Assembly: GCF_000429485.1 (NCBI RefSeq)
Contig: NZ_AUBY01000014.1
Span: 40,351 to 104,350 of the forward strand
Length of the DNA: 64,000 nucleotides
Direction of reading: 5' to 3'
From: Aliagarivorans marinus DSM 23064
GTDB taxonomy: Bacteria; Pseudomonadota; Gammaproteobacteria; Enterobacterales; Celerinatantimonadaceae
The notes under the pieces are model-generated. The model did not search any database. It was not told the DNA's origin and was given only the letters and a program-made list of their open reading frames with translations. Of this stretch, positions 25,051 through 35,300 are shown piece by piece. The stretch's first letter is position 1, and each line of letters opens with the position of its first letter. Position numbers and translations under genes: made by a program.

Positions 25051-26298
25051 CTAAGCGACAAAACGCAAGCTAAGGATATCGCCCACTCTCCCTGCTGGCC
25101 CAACAAAACGCAGCCGCAAACCATGGATGCCAGATGGACAGTGTTTGAGCGCTACGCGTACCTGCTGCCAGTCCTGCCAATGACGACCTCGCGGAACATC
25201 AACACAGGCTAGCTCTTGTCCATCTGCGAGCTCAAGCAGCAGCTTGCCGCCGGCGATGGCGCTGGCCATGGTCAGCTCTAGATGGGTTACTGGCTGAGTG
25301 AAATCGAGATAACGAAACAGCGCGCTGTCTCCGTTTTCCGCGCCACTTAGCCAGCACTGCTGCGTGGCCGCCATGCTAACCCGCACCTGACCTTGCAACT
25401 CGCATGCTAGGTAGGCCATTAAGGGCAATAGCGGATTGAGAGGCTCGGAGACGCCTTGGGTCGTCATGGGTACTTCTGCAATCAAGCCCTCGCTATCAAA
25501 CATAATCGGCTCGATACAGGCGCGCCGGTTAAAGTGCGAGGCCTCTGAAGAGCGGTGATAGACGATGTACCACCGGTCTTGGAACTCGAAGATGGAACCA
25601 TGGTTGTTCCACGACTGTGGATCACAGGCGGCGTTGTCGATAATCACCCCTTGCTTTTCAAAGGGCCCCAACGGCGAGCGGGCGGTGGCGTAGGATAAGC
25701 AAGTAGCGCGGCCTCGGGAGATATCGGTATACACCAAGTAGTAGGTGCCGTTGCGCTTGCGCATAGAAGGCCCCTCATGAAAACCGTGCTGTGCTTCGCT
25801 CAGTAGCTCCTTGTTTAGGCTGCTCGGGTCGATGGCTGACAGGTCTTCGCTGAGGCGTGCACCGCGCAACTGAAACTGTCCCCAATAGAGGTAGATCTGA
25901 CCATCGTCGTCTTTAAACACTGCAGGGTCGATGGCATCGCCGTCTGCCCCCTTAATTGCTTGGGCACCGGCAAAAGGGCCGTTTGGCGAATCCGCACTAG
26001 CCACCCCTTCGCTGTTGTCATCCGCGCAGTAAAACAGGTGGTAGCGCTGGTTGTGGTACAAGCAATCGGGAGCAAATAGTCGGCCTGCGTTCGGGCAATG
26101 GCTGGCTGCCAGCGCGAACGATTCGCCATGAGCTTGCCAGGTGACTAAGTCATCGCTTGAAAAGCTCAGATACTGATCGGAGCAATACCAAGTATCTTGA
26201 TGAATGTCGCTGGAGCCATAGAGATAGGCGCGGCCATCTGGCCAGATCCGCATTTCTCCGTCGGGGATGAAAAACTCAGGGGATAAGATGGGATTCAC
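25051..26298 (-). CDS. Intracellular GH43-type glycosidase
   Basis: A 415-residue glycoside hydrolase with the five-bladed beta-propeller of family 43. The N-terminal IPDGEMRIWPDGRAYLYGSSD segment carries the likely catalytic base, DGDAIDPAVFKDDDGQIYLYWG (about residues 137-158) the pKa-modulating Asp, and HEGPSMRKRNGTYYLVYTD (about 191-209) the acid Glu. The last 120 residues form a beta-sandwich like a CBM6 module. Expected activity is beta-xylosidase or alpha-arabinofuranosidase. There is no signal peptide, so it acts on imported oligosaccharides in the cytoplasm, upstream of xylulokinase. The GTG start at 26298 has only a weak ribosome site. A ROK regulator gene follows on the same strand. 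Confidence 0.85.
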   Translation of the reverse strand: MNPILSPEFFIPDGEMRIWPDGRAYLYGSSDIHQDTWYCSDQYLSFSSDDLVTWQAHGESFALAASHCPNAGRLFAPDCLYHNQRYHLFYCADDNSEGVASADSPNGPFAGAQAIKGADGDAIDPAVFKDDDGQIYLYWGQFQLRGARLSEDLSAIDPSSLNKELLSEAQHGFHEGPSMRKRNGTYYLVYTDISRGRATCLSYATARSPLGPFEKQGVIIDNAACDPQSWNNHGSIFEFQDRWYIVYHRSSEASHFNRRACIEPIMFDSEGLIAEVPMTTQGVSEPLNPLLPLMAYLACELQGQVRVSMAATQQCWLSGAENGDSALFRYLDFTQPVTHLELTMASAIAGGKLLLELADGQELACVDVPRGRHWQDWQQVRVALKHCPSGIHGLRLRFVGPAGRVGDILSLRFVA

Positions 26299-26788
26299 TG
26301 CGAATACCTGCTGCAGAGAGAAATTGGGTCGATGCTCTCAAAGTATTGATAACAGGCACAGCTGACTGAGCAAAAAGCTTGGAGTAGTTCACTGTTTACC
26401 CGCGAACTTTGAGAGGTAAATACTGCGACAGGGAGCGGCGAATGCGGCCAAGAAAAGCTTTTCAAAAAAAAGCCCGTACTATGACGGGCAGGGATAATTA
26501 ATCCACTTAAAGGAAAGGAAAATGCTAAGTACGACATTGACGGCTGTCGAGGGCCGCTAGAAAGTAACAAAGTAGTGGTCCCTCAAGGAGCTCACTTGTC
26601 AGTAAGTTACTGACACTCAAAGAAAGATCTCTACCATGCGGCTTTAATTCTAGAGCCTATAATTTGAACAGAAAATTATGAAAGTTGCTACCTGTATTAA
26701 GAGTTTTATCCCTGTGCGCCAGATCACATCTGGACGCTGACCGGTAAAACAGTGGCCTGGCGTGATTCAATGATTCTTTAGGAGCCAA
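26299..26788. promoter_or_regulatory. 490-base intergenic region with CRP-like site
   Basis: Divergent space between the GH43 gene and a binding-protein gene. A CRP-like site TGTGCGCCAGATCACA lies at 26713-26728 (TGTGA-N6-GCACA on the minus strand). A perfect terminator on the minus strand lies at 26465-26492, with no recognisable gene in front of it. A hexamer CATAAT (26680-26675, minus) and TATAGG (26661-26656, minus) could be -10 boxes. No reading frame here looks like a protein. Confidence 0.45.
26465..26492 (-). terminator. Orphan terminator or attenuator upstream of GH43
   Basis: On the minus strand GCCCGT-CATAGT-ACGGGC is followed directly by eight T residues. It lies about 170 bases upstream of the GH43 start in the same orientation, with no protein gene between it and the divergent gene at 26789. 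It either ends a small RNA started in 26500-26700 or acts as an attenuator in the GH43 leader. Confidence 0.75.
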
Positions 26789-27520
26789 ATGATTAAGGCA
26801 AGGATGCATAAACGACGTTGGTTGGTGTGGCGTTGTTTGATAATCGTCGGAATGTTTAGTGTAGGTCCTCTAAGTGCTGAGTCATTAAGGCTGCTCACCC
26901 ACCCCTTAGAGCCCTATCAACGACCCACCCTTTCTGGGCAAGCTGGCGGGTTTTCGGTGGAAGTAGTCAACTGCGCCCTAGAGCAGATCAATCAAGACTA
27001 TAGCCTTAAAATACAGCCGCTTAGTCGAGTTATACGGAGCTTCCAGCTCGCTGAGGTGGATGGTTTTTTCTTGGCAGTGGAGAACCAAGAGCGCAACCAA
27101 TACGGTCAAATTAGCGAGCCCTTTTATGTGGTTCGAAGAGTGCTGGTATCGAGAGAGCAGCTCGAGCCGCCACTCGCCGCCAATCACCAGCATCAACGAG
27201 TTGGGGTACTACGCAATTCTGCGCTGCATAATTGGCTGGAAAGCAAAGGCTTTTCTAATATCCACGCGCGCGACAACTACCACATCCTGTTTGAGATGCT
27301 CGAGCGTGAGCGGCTGGATATTGTGGCGGCCAGCGACGGCATCTATCAGCAGGAACGGGTTGATGGGCATCTTTCCGAGGATATGTACCTGACCAAGCTC
27401 GACGAGCGAGCGCTAGGGGTGTATTTCACCCACGACTGGTTATCTAAAACACCGGATTTTCTGAAGCGTTTTAATCCCGCCTTAATCGAGTGCGCCAAAG
27501 GCGCTGAGCTTAGTTACTGA
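26789..27520 (+). CDS. Periplasmic SBP_bac_3-type solute-binding protein (1)
   Basis: A 243-residue protein with an N-terminal signal peptide (basic MIKARMHKRRWLVWR, hydrophobic core, cut after LSAES region at about 31) and the type II periplasmic-binding fold of family 3 (amino-acid type): LRLLTHPLEPYQRP at the start, GGFSVEVVNCALEQI, then RVGVLRNSALHNWLE marking the hinge into lobe 2. No ABC permease or ATPase gene is near, and no histidine kinase is fused, so it stands alone. Ligand unknown. The start has TAGGAG before the ATG. Its last 11 bases overlap the convergent kinase-like gene. It is the first of four such orphan proteins in the window. Confidence 0.78.
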   Translation: MIKARMHKRRWLVWRCLIIVGMFSVGPLSAESLRLLTHPLEPYQRPTLSGQAGGFSVEVVNCALEQINQDYSLKIQPLSRVIRSFQLAEVDGFFLAVENQERNQYGQISEPFYVVRRVLVSREQLEPPLAANHQHQRVGVLRNSALHNWLESKGFSNIHARDNYHILFEMLERERLDIVAASDGIYQQERVDGHLSEDMYLTKLDERALGVYFTHDWLSKTPDFLKRFNPALIECAKGAELSY

Positions 27521-28613
27521 GTAGGTATTGCTCAGCTTGCTTGCGGCATGCTTGATACTTGTGGATCAGGTCGTGCTGACCGAGGTCTTTATTATCAAAC
27601 AGCAAGGCGTCGCGCGCTTTCAGCTCCAGGTAGTGGGTTGCCAAGGTCTCAATTACCGCGTCGATACGCAGTAGCGTGGTGGGCGTGCAACTCTTACCGC
27701 TGAGGTCATCGGCGATATCCAGGCAGTGGCTACGGAAGCTCTCGGCGCGGTACAGGCACGCAAGGGCGGTGTCGCAATCCAGCGCCTTCTCCCAACGGGC
27801 GATGATGGTGGTGACCCAGTCGATGATCTGGGTTTTGGCGTAGTTCTGGCGTAACCAAATGCGCTTTTGGGTGTAGCTATCTAGGGCTGCTTCTTTGAGT
27901 TCACGATACAGGGCGAGGCGATCGCTTTCGGTCATGCTGTCTTGGTAGCGCAGCAAAAAGCCAAACAGGTTACGGGTTTCGAAGCGTTCTGCTGCGTGAA
28001 ACTCGGGCAGTGTCAGACCATCGCTGTTGTACTCGGCCAGCGGATCGAAGCGATACATGTAGCCAAAATCGAACAGGTGAATATTGTGGCCATCGTAGAG
28101 AATATTACCGGGGGAGAGGTCCCACTCCATTAGCCCGGCTTGCTCTAGAGCAAACAAGGTTGAGAATAGCTGGTTAAAGATCTCCCGACTAAAGCGGTCG
28201 AGGATCGTCCCTTCAATCCACGGGGATAGGATAATTCCCTCCCGGTAATTGGCGTACAAGGTCGGAACAATATGTTTAAACGCGGCCGATGTTGCTGGCC
28301 GTTGTTTTAGCGCTTGAAGATCCTGGCGACGCTGTACCTCGTTGAGGAACGACGTGGCACCGTCTGCGTTCTTTACCAACGCGGGCCGACGTTGCTGTTT
28401 CAAGCAGTAGTGCGAACCATCAACTTCCAGGTGGTAGACTTTAGCGGTCAGCCCCCCGTCAAACACCTCCCGCACATGGGGCGAGTGTTCGTCTATTTTG
28501 GCTAACTCGGCCACTGCTAACGGACAAGCAGAGGCTAAGCCAACCTCAATGTTCTGGTTGCTAGCTTGAAAAGCGAGTTGTTGCTGCTGGCGTTGCTCGG
28601 CACGCGCGGTCAT
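27510..28613 (-). CDS. Kinase-fold phosphotransferase-like protein
   Basis: A 367-residue cytoplasmic protein with the landmarks of a eukaryotic-like/aminoglycoside-phosphotransferase kinase fold: an N-lobe Lys strand (HYCLKQQRRPALVKN), the catalytic loop MEWDLSPGNILYD (about residues 161-173, Asp and Asn present) and the metal-binding DFG in LFDFGYMY (about 178-185). The remaining 180 residues are helical. It could phosphorylate a small molecule, a sugar or a protein; I see no specificity signal. The start has a strong GGAGGAAAC before the ATG. It converges on the binding-protein gene with an 11-base overlap. Confidence 0.7.
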   Translation of the reverse strand: MTARAEQRQQQQLAFQASNQNIEVGLASACPLAVAELAKIDEHSPHVREVFDGGLTAKVYHLEVDGSHYCLKQQRRPALVKNADGATSFLNEVQRRQDLQALKQRPATSAAFKHIVPTLYANYREGIILSPWIEGTILDRFSREIFNQLFSTLFALEQAGLMEWDLSPGNILYDGHNIHLFDFGYMYRFDPLAEYNSDGLTLPEFHAAERFETRNLFGFLLRYQDSMTESDRLALYRELKEAALDSYTQKRIWLRQNYAKTQIIDWVTTIIARWEKALDCDTALACLYRAESFRSHCLDIADDLSGKSCTPTTLLRIDAVIETLATHYLELKARDALLFDNKDLGQHDLIHKYQACRKQAEQYLLSN

Positions 28614-28920
28614 GTTTCCTCCGTGATCTACACAGCGCCAGAGGATTGTAAGTCTGCCTCTGCGGCGCGTCAGTGCTCAGGCAAAAATGAAAACCCTTTC
28701 GATCACAGTTCCTTAGCGGTAAGTTTGCTTAACACGCGGTAGATCACATTAATCTTGCAGCGATCGGGCGGCTTCTTTGTGTTCTGGAGTGATAAAAAAC
28801 TCAATTTAATGGCAGGGAAACCAGTAAGAATTGTCGTATCAAAGTCTGTTCGTTACTCCCGTGGGAGGGGAGAGACCCGCCAGTTCGCGCTAATGGCCGC
28901 GAACTGGCTAGGGTGAGGGG
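28614..28920. other. rep downstream space with 11-base perfect hairpin
   Basis: 307 bases between the kinase-like start and the rep stop codon. It holds a perfect inverted repeat GCCAGTTCGCG/CGCGAACTGGC (28879-28889 and 28898-28908) flanked by purine-rich GGGAGGGGAGAG. No T tract follows on either strand, so it may be a rep 3' end hairpin or a repetitive extragenic element. The upstream half contains GATCACA sequences that resemble CRP half sites. Confidence 0.45.
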
Positions 28921-30945
28921 CTACTTTTTATTGCCTTGGTTCAAGGCCGCGCGCAGTGCCGCGATACCTTTCTCGCCCTTGGCTTGGCGCTCCTCGGCGC
29001 TTTCCACCTTGCGGCGACGCTCCCACTCCAAATCATCTTGCGGCAACTCATACAAGAAGCGGCTCGGTTCTGGTTTGATTAGCTCGCCAAACTGGCGGCG
29101 TTCGCGGGTCAGGGTGAAGGTCAGCTCTTGCTGGGCGCGGGTAATCCCTACATAGGCAAGGCGGCGTTCTTCTTCCACGTTGTCTTCATCGATGCTGCTC
29201 TGGTGGGGCAGCAGGCCTTCCTCCATACCGATCAGGTAGACGAAGGGGAACTCCAGCCCTTTTGAGGCGTGCAGGGTCATCAGCTGAACTTGGTCGAGCT
29301 CGTCATCATCTTCGCCGCGCTCCATCATATCGCGCAGGATCAGCTTATTGACCACCTGCTCGAGGGTCATCGGGTCGTTGTCGTTATCGCCTTCCAACAT
29401 CCCGGATACCCAACGGAACAGCTCGGAAACATTCTTCATCCGCATCTCCGCAGCCTTGGCGCTGGGGCTGGTTTCGTAGAGAAAATCCTCGTACTGAATA
29501 TCTTTAATCAGGTCACGTACCGCCTGCAGCGCATCGTTACCCTCGACTCGGCGACGCAGCGTGTTCATCCACTCGGTGAACTCCTGCACTGCGGCCAGAC
29601 TGCGGCCGCTCAGCACCGTGGTGAGCTGCATCGAGCAGGCTGTATCGAACAGGCTCTTGTGATTCTCGTTGGCCATGTTGCCGATCTTTTCCAGCGTAAC
29701 TGGGCCGATTTCCCGGCGTGGGGTATTGATGATACGCAGCAGGGCGTTATCGTCTTCTGGATTCACCAGCACCCGTAGATAGGCCATTAGGTCTTTAATC
29801 TCGGCTCGGGCGAAGAACGAGGTGCCGCCGCTGATCTTATACGGCACCCGGTTGGTCATCAGCGCTTTTTCCATCAACCGCGACTGATGGTTACCGCGAT
29901 AGAGAATGGCGTAGTCGCGATAGCTGGCGTTATTCATAAAGCGATGGCCGATAAGCTCTGCCACGACCCGCTCGGCTTCCTGTTCTTCGTTCTTGGCAAA
30001 CAGGATCTTAATGACCTCGCCATAGGGCATCTCGGAGAACAGGCTCTTGGTGAAGATATGCTCGTTGTTCTCGATCAGAATGTTGGCGCATTTTAGGATG
30101 CGTTGGGTCGAGCGGTAGTTTTGCTCCAGCTTAATCACCCGCAATGACGGAAAGTCCTGCTGCAGCAGCATCAGGTTCTTCGGCTGGGCGCCACGCCAAG
30201 AGTAGATACTCTGGTCATCATCGCCCACCACGGTGAAGCGGGCGCGCTCGCCAACCAACAGCTTCACCAACTGATACTGGCTGGTGTTGGTATCTTGGTA
30301 TTCATCCACCAACAGATAGCGCACAGTGCTTTGCCAGCGCGCACGCACTTCCTGATTATTGGCCAGCAGCAGTGTTGGCATCAGGATCAGGTCGTCAAAG
30401 TCCAGCGCATTGTAGGCGGTTAGCTGGCGTTGGTAACGCTGATAGAGATGGGCAAACAGCTGATCCTTTTCCCCCTTGGCATGGCCAACCGCCTGCTGGG
30501 GGAGAATCAGGTCATTCTTCCAGTTGGAGATGCAGCTAAGCAGTTGCTTGAGCAGATCCTTATCGCCTTCCAGCTCCTTTTCGGTGAGCTCTTTGAGCAG
30601 GGCCATCTGGTCCTGATCGTCAAACAGCGAGAAGTTGGCTTTCAGCTTCAGGTGCTTGTGCTCGCGGCGGATAATATCCAGCCCCAAGGTGTGGAAGGTC
30701 GACACCCGCAAGCCACGGCTCTGCTTACGTCCAAGGGTTTGCCCCACCCGCTCTTTCATCTCTCGGGCTGCTTTATTGGTAAAGGTCACCGCCGCAATAT
30801 GCTTGGGGTTGTAATCGCAGTTCTGCACCAAGTGGGCAATCTTGTTGGTAATGACTCGAGTTTTGCCACTACCAGCACCTGCCAGCACCAGACACGGGCC
30901 AGAGATATAGTTCACTGCGTCAGATTGAGCGGGATTGAGTTTCAC
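28921..30945 (-). CDS. rep: ATP-dependent DNA helicase Rep
   Basis: A 674-residue superfamily 1A 3'-5' helicase of the usual Rep length. It has all core motifs: Walker A AGAGSGKT (22-29), [14 protein letters not shown], Walker [31 protein letters not shown], and the late [15 protein letters not shown] and VGITRAQ. Rep removes proteins ahead of replication forks and is needed by some phages. The N terminus [17 protein letters not shown] and C-terminal tail without a UvrD-type domain fit Rep rather than UvrD. It is monocistronic. The start has GAGGTGACACC before the ATG. Confidence 0.95.
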   Translation of the reverse strand: MKLNPAQSDAVNYISGPCLVLAGAGSGKTRVITNKIAHLVQNCDYNPKHIAAVTFTNKAAREMKERVGQTLGRKQSRGLRVSTFHTLGLDIIRREHKHLKLKANFSLFDDQDQMALLKELTEKELEGDKDLLKQLLSCISNWKNDLILPQQAVGHAKGEKDQLFAHLYQRYQRQLTAYNALDFDDLILMPTLLLANNQEVRARWQSTVRYLLVDEYQDTNTSQYQLVKLLVGERARFTVVGDDDQSIYSWRGAQPKNLMLLQQDFPSLRVIKLEQNYRSTQRILKCANILIENNEHIFTKSLFSEMPYGEVIKILFAKNEEQEAERVVAELIGHRFMNNASYRDYAILYRGNHQSRLMEKALMTNRVPYKISGGTSFFARAEIKDLMAYLRVLVNPEDDNALLRIINTPRREIGPVTLEKIGNMANENHKSLFDTACSMQLTTVLSGRSLAAVQEFTEWMNTLRRRVEGNDALQAVRDLIKDIQYEDFLYETSPSAKAAEMRMKNVSELFRWVSGMLEGDNDNDPMTLEQVVNKLILRDMMERGEDDDELDQVQLMTLHASKGLEFPFVYLIGMEEGLLPHQSSIDEDNVEEERRLAYVGITRAQQELTFTLTRERRQFGELIKPEPSRFLYELPQDDLEWERRRKVESAEERQAKGEKGIAALRAALNQGNKK

Positions 30946-31241
30946 GGTGTCACCTCTTTGTTGGGCGGTGATTTTAGCGTATCGGAGAGTAAGATCTAGG
31001 GCGCGGTCTAACTGAGTTTAAATGTCGCAGCACCTTGCTCGCCTTTCAGCCTTAAATTCATTGCGAAAATATGAGCTAAACCCACGATCTTTAAGCGGTT
31101 ATTTGTTGCTGGTTTATATATAATCAATCGCTGGAATTACGGCCTTGTTCTAGGGATGGACACAACTCGCCTACCTCGATACCCGCGCTTCCTATTTACA
31201 CCCTTAACTGCTCATTTCGTTGTTTGAATGGAGTCAATCCG

Positions 31242-32357
31242 ATGAAGAAGTTCTTTGCCATTGTGGTGATGCTGCTGTTGGCGGCCGCCATGTTCGGCAG
31301 TGTGTTTGGTTTTAAGTTTCACCAGTTTGGTCAGATGGCCGAGCAGATGGCGGCGCGCCCGGAGCCGCGCTTTCCGGTGGAAGTGGTTGAGGTTGAGGCG
31401 CGCGAGTGGCAGCCATCGATTGCTTCGATTGGCCTAATTGAGCCGCGCCAAGGCGTGGTGGTGGCCAGCTCGGTATCCGGTTCTATTAGCGAGATTCACT
31501 TTCGCTCGGGCCAGTCGGTAAGCAAAGGGCAGTTACTAGTAAGTCTGGAATCTGAGGTGGAGCGCGCCAATTTGGCCAGCGCGAGAGCCCGTCTGCCCTC
31601 GGTCAAGCGTCAGTTGGAGCGCCATCAACAGCTACTCGAGCGCGGCTCGGTATCGCAGACCCAGTTTGACGATAGCCAGGCTGCTTATCTGGCGTTGGAA
31701 GCCGATATCGCCGCGCTGCGCGCGACTATCGCGCGTCGCGAGATTCGAGCTCCCTTTGCCGGCATTATCGGGTTGCGTCAGGTTAATCTTGGTGAGTTTA
31801 TTCAGGCGGGTCAACAGATTGCCCACTTGGAAGACTTGAGCCATATGCTGCTGCGCTTTTCGGTGGCCCAGACCCAACTGCCACGGATTGCGCTCGGCGG
31901 CGAGGTGCAGCTAAGCAGCGATGTCTATCCTGAGCGAGAGTTCCTCGGCACCATCACCGCGATTGAGCCGATTGTTGAAGCACGCAGTGGGGTGGTGGAG
32001 GTGCAGGCAGAGATCCCCAATGCCGAAGGGCTACTGCGCTCCGGGATGTACAGCGATGTGCGGGTACTGCTGCCGCTGCTGAGCGAGCAAGTTGTGATTC
32101 CCCAGCAAGCCATCAGCTTTAACATCTATGGCCAATCGGTGTTTGTGATTGCCCCGGATGAGGCGGGCGAGCCACGGGCGCAACGGCGCGATATTAAGGT
32201 GGCGATGCGCCAAGGCGATTGGGCGCTGGTGGAGCAAGGCCTGGAGATTGGCGAGCAGGTGGTGCGATCCGGTCAAGTACGCTTGCGCAACGGCACGCTG
32301 GTGGAGCTGGTGGAAGACAGCTTTGTGCAGCGCCCTGCTACGCTGCCAAAAAGCTAG
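31242..32357 (+). CDS. RND efflux periplasmic adaptor (HlyD/MFP)
   Basis: A 371-residue membrane fusion protein. It has an N-terminal signal/anchor (MKKFFAIVVMLLLAAAMFGSV), a lipoyl-like half (GVVVASSVSGSISEIHFRSGQSVSKGQLLVSLE), a short alpha-helical hairpin (about 105-150), the second lipoyl half (REIRAPFAGIIGLRQVNLGEFIQAGQQI) and beta-barrel and membrane-proximal domains. It links the inner-membrane RND pump encoded next to an outer-membrane channel such as TolC. The ATG at 31242 has ATGGAG before it; a TTG six codons upstream is less likely. It forms an operon with the pump gene (6 bases apart). No outer-membrane factor or local regulator is present. Confidence 0.88.
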   Translation: MKKFFAIVVMLLLAAAMFGSVFGFKFHQFGQMAEQMAARPEPRFPVEVVEVEAREWQPSIASIGLIEPRQGVVVASSVSGSISEIHFRSGQSVSKGQLLVSLESEVERANLASARARLPSVKRQLERHQQLLERGSVSQTQFDDSQAAYLALEADIAALRATIARREIRAPFAGIIGLRQVNLGEFIQAGQQIAHLEDLSHMLLRFSVAQTQLPRIALGGEVQLSSDVYPEREFLGTITAIEPIVEARSGVVEVQAEIPNAEGLLRSGMYSDVRVLLPLLSEQVVIPQQAISFNIYGQSVFVIAPDEAGEPRAQRRDIKVAMRQGDWALVEQGLEIGEQVVRSGQVRLRNGTLVELVEDSFVQRPATLPKS

Positions 32358-32363
32358 GGGGCG

Positions 32364-35300
32364 ATGATGCGTTTTACCGATGTCTTTATCCGTCGCCCGG
32401 TGATGGCCTTTGCCTTCAGTGCGTTGCTGCTGATCATTGGCGTGCAAGCCTTGCTTAAGCTGCAGATCCGCGAATATCCGGAGCTGACCAACACGGTGAT
32501 CACCGTCGACACCGCCTATTTCGGGGCGCCAGCCAATGTGATTCAAGGCTTTATCACCCAGCCCTTGCAGCAGGCGATTGCCGAGGCGGATCACCTCGAT
32601 TACATCCTGTCGTCTTCGGCCATGGGGCGCAGCTCTGTATCGGCGCATATGAAGATTGGCGCCGACCCCGATGCCGCACTCTCTGAGATTATGGCCAAGG
32701 TGAACTCGGTGCGCGCCCGCTTGCCTGCCGAAGCCTTGGACCCGAATATCTCCCGCTCTACCGGCTCGTCGACATCGATTCTGTACATCTCCTTGCGCAG
32801 CGATCGCCTAACTCGCCCTGAGGTGGCCGACTTTGCCCGCCGGGTAATCCAGCCGCAAATGGTCACGGTAACCGGCGTGGCCAAGGCCAATGTGTATGGC
32901 CCCGAGATGGCGATGCGGATCTGGCTCGACCCGGTCAAGTTGGCGAATTACGGCCTAACCGCCGCTGAGGTGGTGGATGCGCTGCGCCAGAACAACTATC
33001 GCGCTGCGCCGGGGCAGGCTGAAAGCCGCTTTATGGTGTATGACGTGGAAGTAGACACCGACCTGAAAACCCAGGCGCAGTTTGAGCAGTTGATTATTTC
33101 ACGCAGCGATGCCGGCTTGGTGCGCCTGCGCGATGTGGCCGAGATGGAGCTGGCAGCGGCGCGGGAAACCGTGATAGCCAAAGCCAGTGGGGATGATTCG
33201 ATCACCATTGCGATTGACCCAACCCCCACCGCCAACCCGATCAACGTGGCCAAAGGCGTCAAGCAACTGCTGCCGGGGATTGCCGATAACCTGCCAGAAG
33301 GGATGACTTTAGAGCCGCTGTACGATGCTACCGAATACATTGAGGCATCGATTAAAGAGGTGTTGATGACCATCGCCGAAGCGGCGGTCATTGTGGTGGT
33401 GGTGATCTTCCTGTTTATGGGCAATCTGCGGGCGGTGATTATCCCGGTGATTGCGATTCCCTTGTCACTGATTGGCGTCTGTCTGGCGATGCAGCTACTT
33501 GGCTTTTCGCTCAATCTGCTCACACTGCTGGCGATGGTATTGGCCATCGGCCTGGTGGTAGATGATGCCATCGTGGTGGTGGAAAACGTCGACCGGCATA
33601 TCCGCCAGGGTATGACCCCGTTCGAGGCCGCCATCGTCGGTACCCGCGAGATCGCCATGCCGGTGATCGCCATGACTATTACGCTGGCGGCGGTGTACGC
33701 ACCGATTGCCATGGTAGAGGGGATGACCGGGGTGTTGTTCTCTGAGTTTGCCCTAACGCTGGCGGGGGCGGTGTTTGTCTCCGGCTTTGTGGCGCTAACC
33801 CTGTCGCCGATGATGTGCTCCAAGCTACTCAAGAAAAGCGAGCAACCGAAGGGCTTTGAAGAGGCGGTGCATCGCTTCCTAGATAAACTGGATGCGGGCT
33901 ACGACTACCTGCTGGGTGGTGCACTTAAGCTACGTGGGGTCATCCTGAGTTTTGGCTTTATCGTGCTGGCGATGCTGCTGCCGCTTAACATGCTGATCCC
34001 CAGCGAGCTGGCACCCACCGAAGAGAAGGGCGCGGTGATGTTGATTGCCAATGGCCCGGCCGGGGCCAACCTGGATTACATGGACCAGCACACCACCGAA
34101 ATCGGCCGTCGCAGCCTGGAGGTGCAAGATATCGCTCGGGCCTTTACTCTGGCCGGTATCCCCAGCTCCACCCAAGGTTTGGGCTTTTTAAGCTCGGTGC
34201 CGTGGGAGGAACAGTCCACTAATCAGGCTGAGCAGATCGAAAACCTGACCGCGGCGATCAGCGATATTGCCGGGGTCAGCGCATCCATCTTCCCGCTGCC
34301 GGCCTTGCCCGGCTCCGACGGCTTCCCGATGCAGTTTGTGCTGCAGAGTCAGGCCGACTATCGCAGCATGGTCCAGCTCGCCGATCAGCTAATGCAGCGC
34401 GCCTGGCAAAGTGGGCTATTTGTGTTTGTCGACAGCGATACCAAGTTTGAAAGCCCGCGGCTGAACATTCGCGTTAACCGCGACAAAGCCGGTGCCTATG
34501 GGGTACGAATGGCCGATATTGCCACTACCCTGTCGACGCTGATGGGCGATGGCTACGTTAATCACATCAACTATGATGGGCGGGCCTATGAGGTGATCCC
34601 GCAGGTGCAGCGCAGCTATCGCCTTAGCCCCGAATCGATTGGCCAGTACTACGTAAAAGCCGTCGATGGCAAGTTGGTGCCGCTGGAGAATCTGGTGGAC
34701 TGGCACCTCGATGCTCAGCCAGCGGCGCTGCTGCAGATGAATCAAATCAACGCCATCACCATCAACGCGGTGATTATGCCGGGCCGCTCCTTGGGCGATG
34801 CGATTGCCTATATGGAGCAGCAAGCGGCGGAACTGTTGCCGGTGGGCTACAGCTTCGACTTCAAAGGCGAGGCGCGTCAGTTCAAGCAAGAAGGTGCGGC
34901 GCTCTACACCACCTTTGTGTTGGCACTGGCAATCATCTTTTTGGTGCTGGCGGCACAGTTTGAGAGCCTGCGCGACCCACTGGTGATTATGTTCACGGTT
35001 CCCTTAGCGATTTGCGGCGCCTTGCTGATGATGGCCTGGGGCTTTTCCAGCATGAACATCTACACCCAGATCGGTTTAATTACCCTGGTGGGGCTGATTG
35101 CCAAACACGGCATCTTGATGTGTGAGGTGGCCAAGGAGCGGCAGATGAATCAAGGCGAAGATCGGCTCACTGCGATCCGCCACGCGGCGCGGGTGCGCCT
35201 GCGGGCAGTGCTGATGACCACCATCTCGATGGTGGCGGGTTTGGTGCCGCTACTGATGGCCAGCGGGCCCGGGGCGGCGGCGCGCTTTGATATTGGGCTG

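Noticed and set aside
26295..26570. A 91-codon minus-strand frame upstream of GH43
   Set aside because: It runs straight through the strong terminator stem and T8 tract, and its sequence has no protein-like pattern.
32996..33832. A 278-codon frame antisense to the RND pump gene
   Set aside because: Ser/Thr/Ile-rich shadow produced by the codon pattern of the pump gene; no ribosome site or known family.
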